From the NCBI RefSeq assembly GCF_042186555.1, contig NC_133336.1, positions 192,842,937 through 192,906,936 of the forward strand: a stretch of DNA of 64,000 nt, written 5' to 3'. Position numbers and translations under genes: made by a program. Of the stretch, positions 10,364-23,583 are shown piece by piece. The notes beneath the pieces were generated by a model. The model worked only from the letters and a program-made list of their open reading frames with translations, did no database searches and was not told the DNA's origin. The stretch comes from Aquarana catesbeiana (taxonomy: Eukaryota > Chordata > Amphibia > Anura > Ranidae). The first letter of the stretch is position 1. The number at the start of each line of letters is the position of its first letter.

Positions 10364-10660
10364 CAGGGTTTTTTAGCCAGGATTCCATGGAACCGTAGGG
10401 CTCCTCCACAGGTTGTTAGGGATTCCATGAGCAATGAGCAATTTCTGCCTCTGATAAGTTCTCGTTGACACCATTGGTCTTTTTAGCTATCTGTAAAGGG
10501 GTAATTATTTCCAATAACAACACATGTAAGGAGCATTCTTCCAACTGACCATCACACTAATGTATCAGGAGTTGTAGATCTAGTAATTTTAGCAGAGGTT
10601 CCCGGGGGCTATAAAGTTATTTCAATGGTTCCTCCATGTTGAAATGGTTGAGAAAGGCTG
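10364..10660. mobile_element. hAT-type MITE family A, copy 1
   Basis: Starts CAGGGTTTTTTAGCCAGG and ends GGTTGAGAAAGGCTG. Flanks GCGTAGAG and GTGTAGAG match at 7 of 8 bases. The interior (GAGCAATGAGCAATTTCTGCC, TGACACCAT, CACACTAATGTATCA) is shared with 14463-14918 and 41246-42038. Confidence 0.85.
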
Positions 10661-10969
10661 GTGTAGAGCATAAAGACCTACATGATCGCATAAAAAAAAA
10701 AAAAAAATGAATGGATGTTCAGGTACTACATAGTTGTTGGTAAATTTAAAAAGGTGATTGCACAACCAGGCTGTAGTGTTTAATGTAAAATCGGAACTTG
10801 CATGTTTGGTTATTTTAAATTAATCTAGTCCGGGAACAAGTTTGAAGGAACGCTCTGTTCTCTTACTTCAAATCAACAAACACAGGCTCGAATTTTCACC
10901 AAAGCTGTTAGGCAAGTAGATTGGATCCCTGCTAACCAAGTGCCTGTAGCCACCAGCTTCCTTGTCTTC

Positions 10970-11250
10970 TCAACAACTTTAAATCCGGCCATAGACGATT
11001 CGAATCTCGGCTGGTTTAGCAGGGAAGATTCGAATCATGTATGGGCAGGCTGATCGTACCCAAGTAGAGTGATAGATCAACTTGGGTACAACAGCATGTT
11101 GGATTGTTCATGTGATTATTGCAGCCGCTATAGAACATAATTTCGTGGGAGGGATTCCCCCTCAGCACTGACTGTACTGATGGGGAAATTGAGTGGTTAG
11201 TTGCAGGAAAAAGAAAAATTGCATCATCCATGTCCGTCCTAATATCTAAA
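10970..11250. repeat. unclassified interspersed repeat B, copy 1
   Basis: Shares CATGTATGGGCAGGCTGAT, CAACTTGGGTACAAC and GGGAGGGATTCCCCC, in order, with 43285-43625. It contains a partly palindromic start (AATCCGGCCATAGACG). No coding sequence; class unknown. Confidence 0.6.
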
Positions 11251-11296
11251 CCTGTGAAAAGCAGCCGAGTGTGTTCCACAGTCCTAGCCCCACCTT

Positions 11297-11331
11297 GAGA
11301 TAGATTAGATAGATAGATTAGATAGATAGAG
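11297..11331. repeat. GATA-type microsatellite
   Basis: Interrupted AGATAGATT/AGATAGATAG repeats. Confidence 0.85.
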
Positions 11332-12045
11332 AAATTATATTACAGATTGCTGGTGTGTGGTTGCGTTTGATACCAAAATAGAATTGTTCCTCAGTTAGGT
11401 TTGGTTGCGGTGTCAAATTGCCTTTACACAATCCCGATGCATGAATTGTCTACCTTGATGGTGTACTACCATGAAGTCTCGGAGTTTACAAAGTAACTGC
11501 CATAATCCACAATCTATATGTACAGAGTAAGGAGACCGCATAATGCCTTCTACTCTGAAGCCAGGCTTAAATTTGAATACACCCTATTGCTAGGCTGAAT
11601 CCTGAAGGTCACCCAGAAGAAGAATTCTCACTTTCAACAATATTACGTGCCCAACACTCAAAAATTAAAGCAGGCTACAGGTTCTGGGGGCATTACGCAC
11701 TGGAAGGCAAGCCTGGCTGCGTATATTCAGACAGTTTAATACCAACACAGGTGACCTAAATGCATAATGCAAACTTGACATGCAAAGGCAGTCCTACATA
11801 TTTTAATAGGTTTACTGGTGACCGTTTATAGGTCTCTGCTGCCGTATTTGCTGTAAAAAAAAAAAAAAAAAAAAAACCCACAACACAACCACACTTTTCT
11901 CTGTGACATCCTACCTATACCCCAAAAAGGGAAGTTCTGCTTCATGCCCATCCCCTCCCTCTGGAAATTTTTATTTTGGGGGAGGGGGGGGTAGAGGTTA
12001 CCTGGTTTTTGACAGGTAACCTGCTCCCACTTGGATTGTCTAGGC

Positions 12046-12230
12046 CAGTGGTTCTCAACTCCAGTCCTCGGGACCCACCAACAGGCCAGATTTTAAGTAT
12101 TACCTTGGGGAGTTGCAGAATAGAATACTGCAATCACTGAGCAGCAAGTGATATCACCTGTGATGTATTTCAGCTATCTTGCAAACCTGGCCTGTTGGTG
12201 GGTCCTGAGGACTGGAGTTGAGAACCACTG
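12046..12230. mobile_element. hAT-type MITE, 185 bp, perfect target duplication
   Basis: CAGTGGTTCTCAACTCCAGT at the left and its complement at the right form long terminal inverted repeats of about 45 bp (through GGACCCACCAACAGGCCAG). The 8-bp duplication GTCTAGGC is perfect at 12038-12045 and 12231-12238. Confidence 0.93.
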
Positions 12231-12571
12231 GTCTAGGCTATTCCATCAAAAGTTCATCCCTCCACCCGCCCCGCAACATTCTGCGACACATCATAGGTCC
12301 CAGAATGCTGCGGCAGGACCGTTCCCAAAAACCCATGCAGTGGCTGTAAAAACCACAAGGAGTCAGCCGGCTTCCCACAGTTAACATGCCAGTACCCTGA
12401 AAACTGGCAAAGAACTGGCCAGGGTGAAGACAGCGCTGGACAGGCAAGTGTACTTTTAAAGTCATTAACTACAAACAGGGTGAAGGTCCTTCAAAACTCA
12501 GGGTCAATGCTTACAGGATAAAGCTGAACCCTTGGCAGATTTAAGAAAAACAAACACACACACGCATTGAT

Positions 12572-13191
12572 GCAGAAAATGGAGGAGAGCTGCGCCAATC
12601 ACAATATGTAAATTAGCATTGGTAGAAACAGTAGTCCATAAAATCAATCCTTCAATGACACCACAGTGACTTCACACATTAAAAAGAGTGCCCGACCACT
12701 ATATAAAAGGCCTGCTTACCAAATAGCAAGCAAAAGGGGCGTTTGGCTGTAACCCAGCCACGTCCTTTAGCTTGCAAGGATGACTGTTGGAGACACAGGA
12801 ACTGGATCTTGTTGTTGGCAACCCCCTAGGCATCTCCCAAACTCGTAACCGTACTTGAGATGCACTCAGGATGGGCTTGCCTCATGTGTTCAGATGTGTT
12901 AGTCTGAACACATGAGGAGAGCCCATCCTGAGTGCACCTCAGTGTACGGCTACAAGGTCCAGATCCTGTGTGTCCAACAGTCATCCTTGCAAGCTAAAGG
13001 CCGTGGCTGGGTTACAGCCAAACGCCCCTTTTGCTTGCCATTTGGTAAGCAGGCCTTTTATACGGTGGTCGGGCACTCTTTTTAATGTGTGAAGTCACTG
13101 TGGTGTCATTGAAGGATTGAATTTATGAACTACTGTTCATACCAATGCTAATTTACATATTGTGACTGGCGCAGCTCTCCTCCATTTTCTA
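12572..13191. mobile_element. 620-bp foldback element
   Basis: Left arm from CAGAAAATGGAGGAGAGCTG and right arm ending CAGCTCTCCTCCATTTTCT are near-complementary almost to the centre (about 12897). The inner arms contain TGAGTGCACCTC and CATCCTGAGTGCA on opposing strands. It has no coding capacity and no assured target duplication. Superfamily unknown. Confidence 0.85.
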
Positions 13192-14462
13192 TGTCTAATT
13201 TGTGTGTATCCCACATTTGAGTTGCTGCCTTTGCTGGTTCTATCATTTAAGTCTAGTGCAGTTTTTTTTCTTTTTCTACACATTGATGCAGCCCTGTAAT
13301 AACTAATATATCATGGATGTATATTTAAATACAAGCAGTGCAAGTACCCAAATTCCACTTGGGTGTCCCTGAGATAAGCTCAATACTGTGCTACTACTAC
13401 TTTGACTGTCCAATCCATGTCCAGGACAACCTGGGCTCAAAAAGCGTGGGTTCAGTGATACTGAACTTTAGACTACGTACATTATTAGAAAAAAAATAAA
13501 TACTGCCAGGAAAATCTCTGCAATGACAATGATTACTACAGCAAAAGCTAGTTTTATTATTGTAATTTTGTAAGGGTCCATTCATTTTTATCTTGTTCCT
13601 ATTGGCTGGAGTTAAAATGGTTAGCATTTAGGTTTAGAGTATAAATTATTAAAGAGTAATATTAAAATATTAAATTTTGAGGGTTAAAATAAAAGGAAAA
13701 AAAAAAAGAAAATTCCAGATTGGGGGAAAGCAAAAATAAATAAATCAATCTATCTCCCTCAAACTCAGCTCTTAAAGTAAATAAAAAAAATAAAAACAAA
13801 AACAACAACAACACTGACTGCTATAGTGCCCTCCTCCTGAAGTGCCCTTCAGTCGGTCTGCAGGGGCAGACTCACACTCGCTGGTCCAAAGTCACTCCTC
13901 TTCTGGATTGAATGGACACTCAGCAGATCCAGAAGTGGCAGAGAAAATGGCAGTTGCAGATGGGGTGGTGACAGCAAACGTAATCTTTCTGCACGATGTA
14001 CAAGAGTGCTGTTTACATTATGGCAAGAGACACGCTTTCACCTTCCCCAACCCAAAAATGTTGGTGAATATCATCAGAAAAGGCATTTACTCAATTTGAG
14101 AAACAGATCCCTAAATATTTGCTCTGAAGAGTAAACATGGGGCTGTTCATGGCAAAAGGTCTCATCTATAGTGAGATTGCAATGGCAAGAGTAGATTCTC
14201 ACCCAACCATCTGGTCTCCAACAGCCTTCTATGGACATTTTTGAAATAGGTGTCCATGCACTAACTTGTTTTATCAAATTTTTTCTCCATGGTGTGCACA
14301 AGTGCATTGTTACATTGAGAAGATGATTAAGCCTATTGCTCAGGGGCATGGCATATGTTTCAAGAGAAAAAGGCACCAGAATTGCTACATCAGGGGCCAC
14401 AAGGGATACCTTTCCCAAGTGAATAATATACTGTAGTAACATTGAGAAACATTACCCTAGAC

Positions 14463-14918
14463 CAGGGTTTCTCAATCAGGGTTCTGGAGGAACCCTAGGG
14501 TTCCAGAGCAGTTGCTAGTTGTCCCTTGAGCAATGGGCAATTTCTGCCTCTCAGATATGTTCCCACTGACACCATGGTACTTTAAGCCATCCGTAAGGGG
14601 ATACGTCTTCCTAATGACCACCAATAAAAGATTAAATAAAGATTATTAATTTTACTGGATTCTGGAGCTGATAGCTACCTTTTCTTCTGAATACTTTTAA
14701 CAGCGGATGGAGATCCTTTAAGCCCGTGCACCTAGCAGAAAGACTCCACTTCAGATTTGTCACAAATCTTTGTTGAGAGCGCTGCTCTTATGTGTCGTTT
14801 GTCTACATCACACTAATGTATCATAAGTTGTAGATCTAGTCATTTTTAGCAGGGGTTCCCCCTAGACTGGGAAGTTATTTTAAGGGTTCCTCCATGTTGA
14901 AAAGGTTGAGAAAGGCTG
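14463..14918. mobile_element. hAT-type MITE family A, copy 2
   Basis: Begins CAGGGTTTCTCAATCAGGG and ends AGGTTGAGAAAGGCTG. It has a perfect 8-bp duplication CCCTAGAC at 14455-14462 and 14919-14926. It is longer than copy 1 because of extra interior sequence around 14625-14800. Confidence 0.92.
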
Positions 14919-15599
14919 CCCTAGACCTTCAGACTTGACATAAAGCAGCGTTCGATGGTGGATGTACAAGCTTGGCTGGTGAAGGTTACTAGGCCAACTT
15001 TAATCCAATACTCATGCTGAGTAGTTTATAACAGTAAACTCTGACCAATAATTCAGACTGCTTAATGTCATACTTACATTCTAAGAATATAACATGGTGA
15101 ATTGCAATTTGTGGAAGCTCAGACTAAGTCATGATCCATTGAGAAGGACATTCCACACATGTCAAGAGTGGGTTATTAAAGTGCAAGTTCAGACTTGCTT
15201 CCTTCGCTTTGGTGACAACATAGGATGGGGTCTACCCTTAAAACACGGCATTATTAAAAGTAAATGACTTTTCACAGAAAGAACCCATGTCTGCAAACAT
15301 ATATGAACTCAATCTATGGTTATCACTTGAATAGTTAAAAGGAAGGACATTCATGAGAAAAAGATAGAACACCATTTTACTGGAAAAAAAGCCTGTCTGG
15401 GTCTTGGCATTGTGAAGGCTATGTTTGTCCATAGGATTTTGTTGTTCTAATACAGGTTTGTTAGCTTAAAGGAAGTAGGTTAGGATGGCTTTTTTTTTTC
15501 CCCAGGCACCCATTCAATATGGAAGATTGCCATGGCCTAACTACCAAGGAGCCAATATTGCTTGGACCCGTAATTGAAGAAATTTGGTTGCGACTACCT

Positions 15600-16290
15600 C
15601 CAGGTCTGGATGGCAGTATCAACAGTAGGTTGTAGGCCTTGAGGCGTTTGTAGCACCCTCACAATTTGGCTGGTAGGTATATCTAGTGCTAGCTCCAGCT
15701 GTAGGCACAGAAACAGGAATTGTTTAGTACAGTCTGTGCGGGGTTGCACAGGCTGGGAGGTCGATTACTTCGCCCTGTCTCTGGAAGAAGCTTCTGGAGC
15801 TTAGGGTGGGAGTTTTCAAATTCATGGCCTTAATATTTAGTAGAGCCAAGCCAATTCCTTGGGGAGGCGTGCCCAAATGGTGGTTGGGTTACTGTTAAAT
15901 AGGCTAGAACTCTGTAGAGTCTGTTCTTTTCCCTCACTGTGGGGATGGATCTGGGAGCTCAAGGGAAAGGAGGGGAGGATGGCTTGCCTACTTTGCTGGA
16001 GAATGTATCTCTGGACTGATCATTGCCAGAATCTGTGAGTAGAGCCAAACCTTCCTGTGGGCATTGCTCTGCAACTGCCAGAGGCTAGACTATCTCAGCC
16101 CAATTCTCCCAAAACCTCTCCAGCTGGGAACGATACAATATTGCTGCTGCTCAGAGGTAGAAAAGAGTCCTCTAATTTGTGCACTAAGCGTCTGAGCAGC
16201 TCATACCCTACTGTTCTTCCAAAATAAGAATTACTGGAGCAATAAACTTTGAAAAAAAAACACCTCTGGACTGTTCATGGTGCCTGTGTG
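15600..16290 (+). other. unclassified segment, possible solo LTR
   Basis: Moderately GC-rich with TGTAGCACCCTC near 15648 and an AATAAA-like signal (AGCAATAAACTTTG) near 16239 before an A run. The order is reminiscent of an LTR with a polyadenylation signal. Neither ends nor target duplication could be established, and no coding sequence is present. Confidence 0.25.
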
Positions 16291-17592
16291 GATGAGATGC
16301 TGCTATGTGCATGGCTGATTGCACCGATTAGGTAAAGAACCTGTGGACAGTTAGAGGAGCATATGGGGGTAGCGCTACATGTATAAAATAATGGAGCAAG
16401 TGCAAAGGGCAGTCATCTTTGATAACTAATAAAAAAACAAAATAGTGAAGCGATGCCCCTTTTGCCCTCCAGAAACATTGGACATCACTTTCGGTTCAGC
16501 CTGCATTCCGCTGAGATCTCTGGTTTCCAGGTTCTAAGCCCACTTCCTGGTTTCTTCCACCTGGCCAGCGGTGGTGAGGCTGTTTCCTGGAATAGCGTGA
16601 TCTGCACTGGGATGCGCTTATGACAGGTGCCAAATTTTGCTACCTTTGCGAGTTATTTATTGTCCTTTTATCCTTAAAATCTTTTCTAGGAGCTACACTG
16701 TTTTTACAGAGACATCTTCATTCTGTTCTGAGGTGCTGCTGCAAGTGTATCAAGATCGTTAATCCATACGGACTATTCATCCTTACATGATTTTTTTGCA
16801 ATTGTTCACGCTCCCACAGTTTTCTCCGTAGGGCCATTACTCAGCCACACGGTCTTGCGTCATTTTTTCTTTACCCTTTTTCACCCTTGTCATTCAAATG
16901 TCAAGTACCAGATAATTGAAATTCTGGTATCAGAAGGGGAAAGGATTTCATCTAAACACTGGAAAAAGTCAAATACAACCTCAGGCTAGGATCCAAGGAG
17001 CTCCACATGATCCTAAGAACAGTGTAAAGACCAACAAAAAACTTGTGGGCCCTACACAGCGCAGCACATTTTCATCTTAGAAATGTTTTATGGCAGGTCA
17101 AATTATCGTGCCAAAAGCATACGTCTGCAGCCCAAAAAAATGCATCATCCAAACAAACTCCCTTTGGTTTTGAAATATTCGTGCTCACATACTCCATGAA
17201 GGAACCCTGGTGTCGGGTTAAACTGGTTCTCAAATTTCAACCTGGGCAAAAGATTTTTTCCTTTGAGGTCAGTTGGCCAAGAAATACCTGCAGAGTTCTT
17301 GGACTACCTATAGACCCGTTCTAGATCCCACCAAAACTAGCCAACTCACCAACTTCTAAAGATATGTTTTTTTACTTCTTCTCCCTATTATTTTTTTGAA
17401 AAATGTAGTTTAAGAAACAGGTATGGAGTAAACACGTTGTAATTATACTCCATCCATACACTGTTTGTGTCTGGTGAAAACCTTGGCTCTGTTCACCTGT
17501 GTTTGATATGTAAATGGAAACCAGACACGGAGGTGCCAAGGGGTTTGTTATGCGTGTAGCCCAAAAGATTTTTGGCTGCTAAAAAAAGATAG

Positions 17593-17595
<3 letters not shown>

Positions 17596-17628
<33 letters not shown>
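17596..17628. repeat. poly(A) tract
   Basis: Uninterrupted A run of more than 30 nt with no obvious retroposon body on its 5' side. Confidence 0.95.
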
Positions 17629-17630
<2 letters not shown>

Positions 17631-17639
17631 AAGGAATTG

Positions 17640-19150
17640 CATCCCTTCATTCAGTCCTCCGCTGCAATTACACAGACCAAATCAAAATATGAACATTCAA
17701 CATTTTACCTTCGTTACCGCGTACCAGAGGCAGGAGGAGTTGCTTGCATTAAATTCCTAGGTTTTTGGTAGGCCTGACTACTTATTCTGGGAAGTCCCAT
17801 TCAGAGCAGGTTTGGGGGAGGGTGGCTGTGGTGTTGCTGGTTGGGAAATATTTTCTGCAACTGATGCGGACAACACTGATCTCTCCCAGGGTGGTATTTG
17901 ATTGGGGGCAGCGATGGTGGCCGCCAACCGACCTGCATTGCGCGGGGGGTTACACCAGTGAGCTCCAACCCATGCAGGGGGGCTTTTAAAGGACAGTGCT
18001 CACCGATTTTCACAGCAGGAGCAGGGAAAGACCTTGGGCTTAAACCTCTCTGAATGCCAGGGACTCGCAGGCCCACCCTTTCTGGGAAGGTGCCGGGCCT
18101 GCTCAGGCTACAGTGCTCTGGGGGGAAACCGTGTCCATGTGTCAATCCTGGCATCGTGTTAGTCTTGTGTTGCCTTTTTGTTACAGCTCTTTCACATAAG
18201 TGGCCAGAGCTGTGGTTTTGCCCTGCCCTGGCTGTTCACCTAAATTTTGACTTTACAGCCCGATGGGACTCTACACATGCTGTGACTATGATGCCTTGCC
18301 CCAAGTCCATAATTTTTCCTCACCGAACCACCTGTCAAACCCACCCATTGAGATCAGGAGAGATGCACTGCAGCCGTGAGCCAAAAAACTTCCTTGGCTC
18401 GCAGTAGTGGTGCGGTCCCGCAATGTAAAATTGAGGCTCGGCAAATGAAAGTGCTCACCACCGCAACACAATGGTGGTAACTGACACCATTGGGAACAAA
18501 GCCTTGTCTTTGCATTGGCACTGTGCTTAGCAAAGCCCAATGCAGATGGTGTACACTGGTCCTTTTAATGCCAGCTGCAGAGAAGTTTAGGACATCTGTC
18601 ATGATCTTGTTTTAGGTAGGTACAAACCATGAGTAGATGCTCCTCAAACCAAACCAAGGGGAGCACAGCTGAGAAACTGTTGTCATCCCATCACACAGCA
18701 TTAGGTTTATTAAAAAAAAAAAAAAAAAAAAAAAAGAGAAGATGATCTAAAGCTGAACTCAGACCAATCCCCCCCCCCCCCCATACAGTGGGACTGTGCC
18801 CACACTGCACAGGTTAACCGCTTGTTTTTGCCTAGGGGATTGGAGAGCCAAGATATACTCAACAAATCCTCTGATCCTCCCAGCGCCAAAAAAGGTCCCT
18901 GTGGCTCTTGCCCCCTGGCGGTCCATCTGTCCTGTTCCTCACATAATCATGTCCATAGACCTGCTCTGGATGTGAAGAACTCAGCAACAGTCCACTGATG
19001 GACGTGGCGGAGCATCGTTTTCTGGAGGATAGGCTCTGTGTTCACCCCTAGACAAAACGAGCAGTTAACTCAAGTTGTGTGGGCACAGCCTTTTGTATGG
19101 GGTTGGGCTTATATATTTATATGTATTTTTTAAATGGTCACTTTAAAAAA
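17640..19150. other. intronic stretch, no recognised gene
   Basis: Contains an A run at 18712-18735 and a C run at 18768-18782. Short open frames here have no recognisable domain and no splice context. Nothing else is supported. Confidence 0.6.
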
Positions 19151-19159
19151 AAGGCACCA

Positions 19160-19775
19160 ATCTGTGCCCTCTGCCCCTCTCTACTAATGACCACTTATAG
19201 GAGGAGGAGGGTGGGAACTAAAGCCAGCAGATATTTGTGCCCCCGCTACTAACCAATTATAGGAGGATGGGAAAAGAAGCCAGCAAACAATCTGTGCCCC
19301 CGCCCCATTCTACTATCGACCAGAGGATGAGAATAGGAACAGAAGCCAGCAGACAACCTGTGCCCCTGCCATCAATAGAGTATTTACATAACAGATCTGT
19401 GCACTGGCTACAAATAGATATAGAATGGACTATAGAAGACCGGCTGCCCTATTCTACTACTGACCAATTAGAGGAGGGGGGTGGGAAAAGAAGCCAGCAG
19501 ACAAATTGTGCCCATGCCCCATTCTACTGTTGGCCAAATAATGGAGGAGGGTGGGAACTGAAGAAAGCAGACTGTGACCCAGCCCCATTCTACTACTGAC
19601 CAATTATAGGAGGGTGGTGGGAAGAGACGCTAGCAGACAATCCGTACCCCCGCCCCATTCTACTACTGACCAATTATAGGAGGAGGGTGGGAAAAGAGGC
19701 CAGCAGACAATCTGTACCCCTGCCCCATTCTACTACTGACCAAATACAGGAGGGTGGGAACTAGAAAAGGAGGTT
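19160..19775. repeat. degenerate tandem repeat, left block
   Basis: Repeats of roughly 65-80 bp share CCCCATTCTACTACTGACCA, ATTATAGGAGGAGG, GTGGGAA and CCAGCAGACAATCTGT. Unit length varies and some units are partial. The same repeat reappears at 24890-25135 on the other side of the CR1-like LINE. Confidence 0.88.
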
Positions 19776-19891
19776 GGAGACAAAGAGGCACAAGAGACAG
19801 AGGTAGGTAGCTGGGTGAGTTAGGAGGGGAAGAGCACCAAGGAGGCCAGTCCTGAGTTGGTACACCCCAAAAAAAAAAAAAATATGCCAAG

Positions 19892-20500
19892 TTGCATGAT
19901 GTTGGGGATATCAGCTCAGGGGTTGCATTGCTGGAGCAGATGCTCTCCCCTAGCTGCCAGGGGAGTGAAGGCTCCAGTAAGGAGGGGGGCAGAGATACAG
20001 GAAAGGTTAGACAAGTGCTTGTAGTGGGGGACTCTATTAGGACAGAGAGAGTAATCTGTCAGAAAGACCGTGGTCGCCGAATGGTAAGTTGTTTACCGGG
20101 CACTCCGGTTCGGCACATAGCGGATCGGGTGGACAGATTATTGGGCGAGGCTTGGGAGGACCCAGCAGTCCTGGTACATGTTGGTACCAATGACAAAGAG
20201 GAAGGTGGAGAGTCCTAAAAAATTATTTCAGGAACTTTAGGGAAGTGTTTGGGGAGAAGGACCTCCAAGGTAGTTTTCTCGAAAATACTACCTGTATCTC
20301 GAGCCACACCAGAGAGGCAGCAGGAGCTTAGGGAACTGGTGGAACAAGTGGCTGTGAAAGAGGTGTAGGAAAGAGGGGTTTGGATTCCTGGAGAACTGGG
20401 CTGACTTCTCGTCGGTTAACGGCTCTTTAGTAAGAACGGGCTGCATCTTAAAGGGGGATGGTGCCGCCTTATAGGGTAGAAAGATGGCCACGAAGTTTGA
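19892..20500 (+). pseudogene. CR1 ORF1 remnant with SGNH/esterase-like domain
   Basis: The frame encodes VVGDSIRTERVI and, about 45 residues on, VLVHVGTND. These match the GDS and GTND blocks of the SGNH-hydrolase domain found in CR1 ORF1 proteins. It stops early at 20218, followed by decayed sequence. The function of the domain in the retrotransposon is thought to be membrane or RNP related. Family assignment comes from the motif pair. Confidence 0.75.
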
Positions 20501-21058
20501 GGGGCTTTTAAACTAGGTATTTGGGAGGGGGGGGGGGGGGGGACAGAGAAAGAAATAGCCATCAGTGAGCATGAGACAGAGGGCAATAGTGGAGTCAGCA
20601 GCGATAATACAGCCATAACTTCTATTCTCGGGGTGAATGCATGGACAATACAAAAACAAAAGCATGAAGAAATATTATGCACTCATACAACAGAGGCACA
20701 TACACAAATGCTAGGGGCCTAGCTAATACAATGGAGGAACTGGAGCTGCTATTACATGAGGAGGACTTAGACTTTGTGGGAATAACAGAAACTTGGTTTG
20801 ACAGCTCACATGATTGGCTGGCAAATATCCAGGGGTATTCCTTGTATCAGAAGGACAGGGAAGGTAGAGGGGGAGGGGTGTGTCTATATATCAAAAATAA
20901 TGCAATGGTGGTAGAGGGGAGGGACATTGTGAATGGGACAATGGGGAGGTGGAATCCGTGTGGGTTGAAGTTCAAAGAGAAGAAGTGGGAAATAGTGGGG
21001 GTAGGTGATAGGCCTCCCCAACCTGAAGGAAGAGGAGGAGCTGGACTTATCACAGTTA

Positions 21059-21485
21059 TGCCCCGTACACACGGTCGGACTTTGTTCGGACATTCCGACA
21101 ACAAAATCCTAGGATTTTTTTCCGACGGATGTTGGCTCAAACTTGTCTTGCATACACACGGTCACACAAAGTTGTCAGAAAATCCGATCGTTCTAAACGT
21201 AAAACACGTACGTCGGGACTATAAACGGGGCAGTGGCCAATAGCTTTCATCTCTTTATTTATTCTGAGCATGCGTGGCACTTTGTCCATCGGATTTGTGT
21301 ACACACGATCGGAATTTCCGACAATGGATTTTGTTGTTGGAAAATTTTATAGCCTGCTCTCAAACTTTGTGTGTCGGAAAATCCAATGGAAAATGTGTGA
21401 TGGAGCCCACACACGGTCGGAATTTCTGACAACAAGGTCCTATCACACATTTTCCGTTGGAAAATCCGATCGTGTGTACGGGGCA
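21059..21485. mobile_element. 427-bp palindromic MITE inside the CR1 element
   Basis: TGCCCCGTACACACGG at the left end is matched by CGTGTGTACGGGGCA at the right. TA flanks both sides (21057-21058 and 21486-21487). The interior repeats ACACACGGTCGGA, GGAAAATCCGATCG and TCCGACAACAA in both orientations. It splits the endonuclease coding region, so it is younger than the LINE copy. Confidence 0.9.
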
Positions 21486-21949
21486 TAAGAAGTGGCAGGG
21501 AAATGTCATCATAATGGGGGGACTTCAATTATCCTGATATTGACTGGATGGAGGGGACAGCTCACTCATTAAAGGGCCATCATTTCATGAATGTCTTACA
21601 GGACAACCTCATGTTCCAATTGGTGGATCCTCCAACTAGAAAGAATGCCCTGTTAGATCTATTAATTACAAACGTTTAAGTCTGATCTCAGATGTGGCAA
21701 TATGGGAAAATTTGGGATCTAGCGATCATAGGATGATCACATTTAGTGTAACGCCTAGAAAAAGGAGGCACAGGGGTAGCACAAAAACACTAAAATTTCA
21801 AACGAGCCAATTTTTCTGAACTGGGGTCATAACTACATGACATCAATTAGGACCAAATCCTAGAAACATTGAATACAGAAGAAAAATGGGAATGCTTTAG
21901 GAGCATGTTAAACAAAAGGGTATCACACAGTGCATACCAATAGGCAATA

Positions 21950-22950
21950 AATATAGACGTATACATAGTCCACATGCTGTGCTAATAAAAAGCAACAGTC
22001 TTTGAAGAATTAAAATAGAAAAAGATGATAATCCCTTCACAAGTTTTCAGTGTGAATAGGGAAGCTCACCACACCACGTGAGGATCAAATCTGCTTACCA
22101 GAAGATGCACGATTGGATGCGAAAACACCTAGAGGCTTCTGAGCAACGCCAATGTCACATCCTGCCCCAACCCGCACCAAAACGAGGCTTGGACCGCACG
22201 CCGATTCCCAGGAGAGGGAACGGCGCTAGCTAGCCCCAAAAAAGCACTGCTGGAATAATTTAGTGCCGGTCTACAGGCACTGCATTTGTGAGTATAAATT
22301 TTATATACCCGTCTTATTGATTGAATAAATTTTAACATGTTGCTCAATGATGGCTGTCTGCTTTTCATGAGATCCTGAGATTAATGTGGAGGTGCACAAA
22401 GTGATTACTGGCAACCAATTTGGGAATCTTCAGACATACTTATATATGAGTGGAGTGGTTAACCCAGCATAAACCAAAGGCGCATTTTTTCCTGGTTTCT
22501 GGCGAGTGTCCATTTTAAAAGATGGTGGTGTCTAACGAATTGGTGAAAAGTTTTCCAATCACGGATGCAAATTTGTGCACGTGGGATTCTGGTAAATCAG
22601 CTTGTGAAGAAGGATTATTGGGACTGTTTACTGAACACATGATTTTCTATTCAATTTATTAATATTTCAGATTAAGAAAAATTAGTTTTGACAAATTAAT
22701 AATTTTTGATGAATCACAGATAAAAAAAAATTGTTCACGGTTTTAGTGGTAAGATACATATATATTATTTAGGGTCAGCACAGTTAACTTTTCACTGTAA
22801 TATTGCTTACGCCACACTATTGGTGGGGGGGGGGGGGATTTATAACTGCAGCAGATCGGCCATTTTAATTTTACGTATTATAATTTTTTTTTTGCGCCGG
22901 TGACACATCTCTCACATTTGAAGGTGAAACCTGGGTGGCTAGACCGTAAT
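21950..22950. other. non-CR1 sequence within the LINE, unclassified
   Basis: CR1-like coding sequence stops near 21940 and resumes near 22970. The block between has no recognised protein or repeat boundary. It includes a G run at 22825-22837. Confidence 0.45.
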
Positions 22951-23153
22951 GTGAAAATCCTCATTAAAAGAGAAAAATATGACCTTTAAAAAATATAAAA
23001 AGGGGAAGGGTCATCCTCAGCATTCCAACACTACAGGGAATGCAAGAAGAAGTGTAAAAACACAATCAGGGCGGCTACAAAAGATTACAAGAGACACAAA
23101 AGGGGGAGAGTAAAAAAAATCCAAATACATTTTTTAGATGCATAACATTAACA

Positions 23154-23190
<37 letters not shown>

Positions 23191-23523
23191 AGATCAGAGC
23201 ACATTGCTTACAGAGATGACACAGAGAAGGCAACTGTACTGTAGAATACCTTATTCTCAGCTTTTTTTTTTTTTTTTTTTTTACGCATGAAAAAGGGAGG
23301 GGGTATACCGACTGCGACAGTACTGTTAGTGACACATTTCAGGACGTACCCCTTGTGGCTAACAGAGGTCAGTCGAGGAAAAAGACTTGATAAACTAAAT
23401 ACAAATAAATCACCAGGCCCAGATGGCTTACACCTGAGTCCTCAGAAAACTCAGTCAGGTTATAGCCAGGCCATTGTTCCTTGCGGACAGCATACTGACT
23501 GGATATGTACCAGATTGGAGAAA

Positions 23524-23583
23524 AGCCAGGAAGGAAGGAAGGAAGGAAGGAAGGAAGGAAGGAAGGAAGGAAGGAAGGAAGGA
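23524..23583. repeat. (GGAA)n microsatellite
   Basis: About 15 perfect GGAA units within the reverse-transcriptase remnant. Confidence 0.97.

Noticed and set aside
13842..14442. Open frames of 85 and 122 codons
   Set aside because: No recognisable domain, no splice sites of note, and no repeat or gene context. Most likely chance.
19237..19599. 120-codon frame
   Set aside because: Lies in the degenerate tandem repeat block and translates its units.
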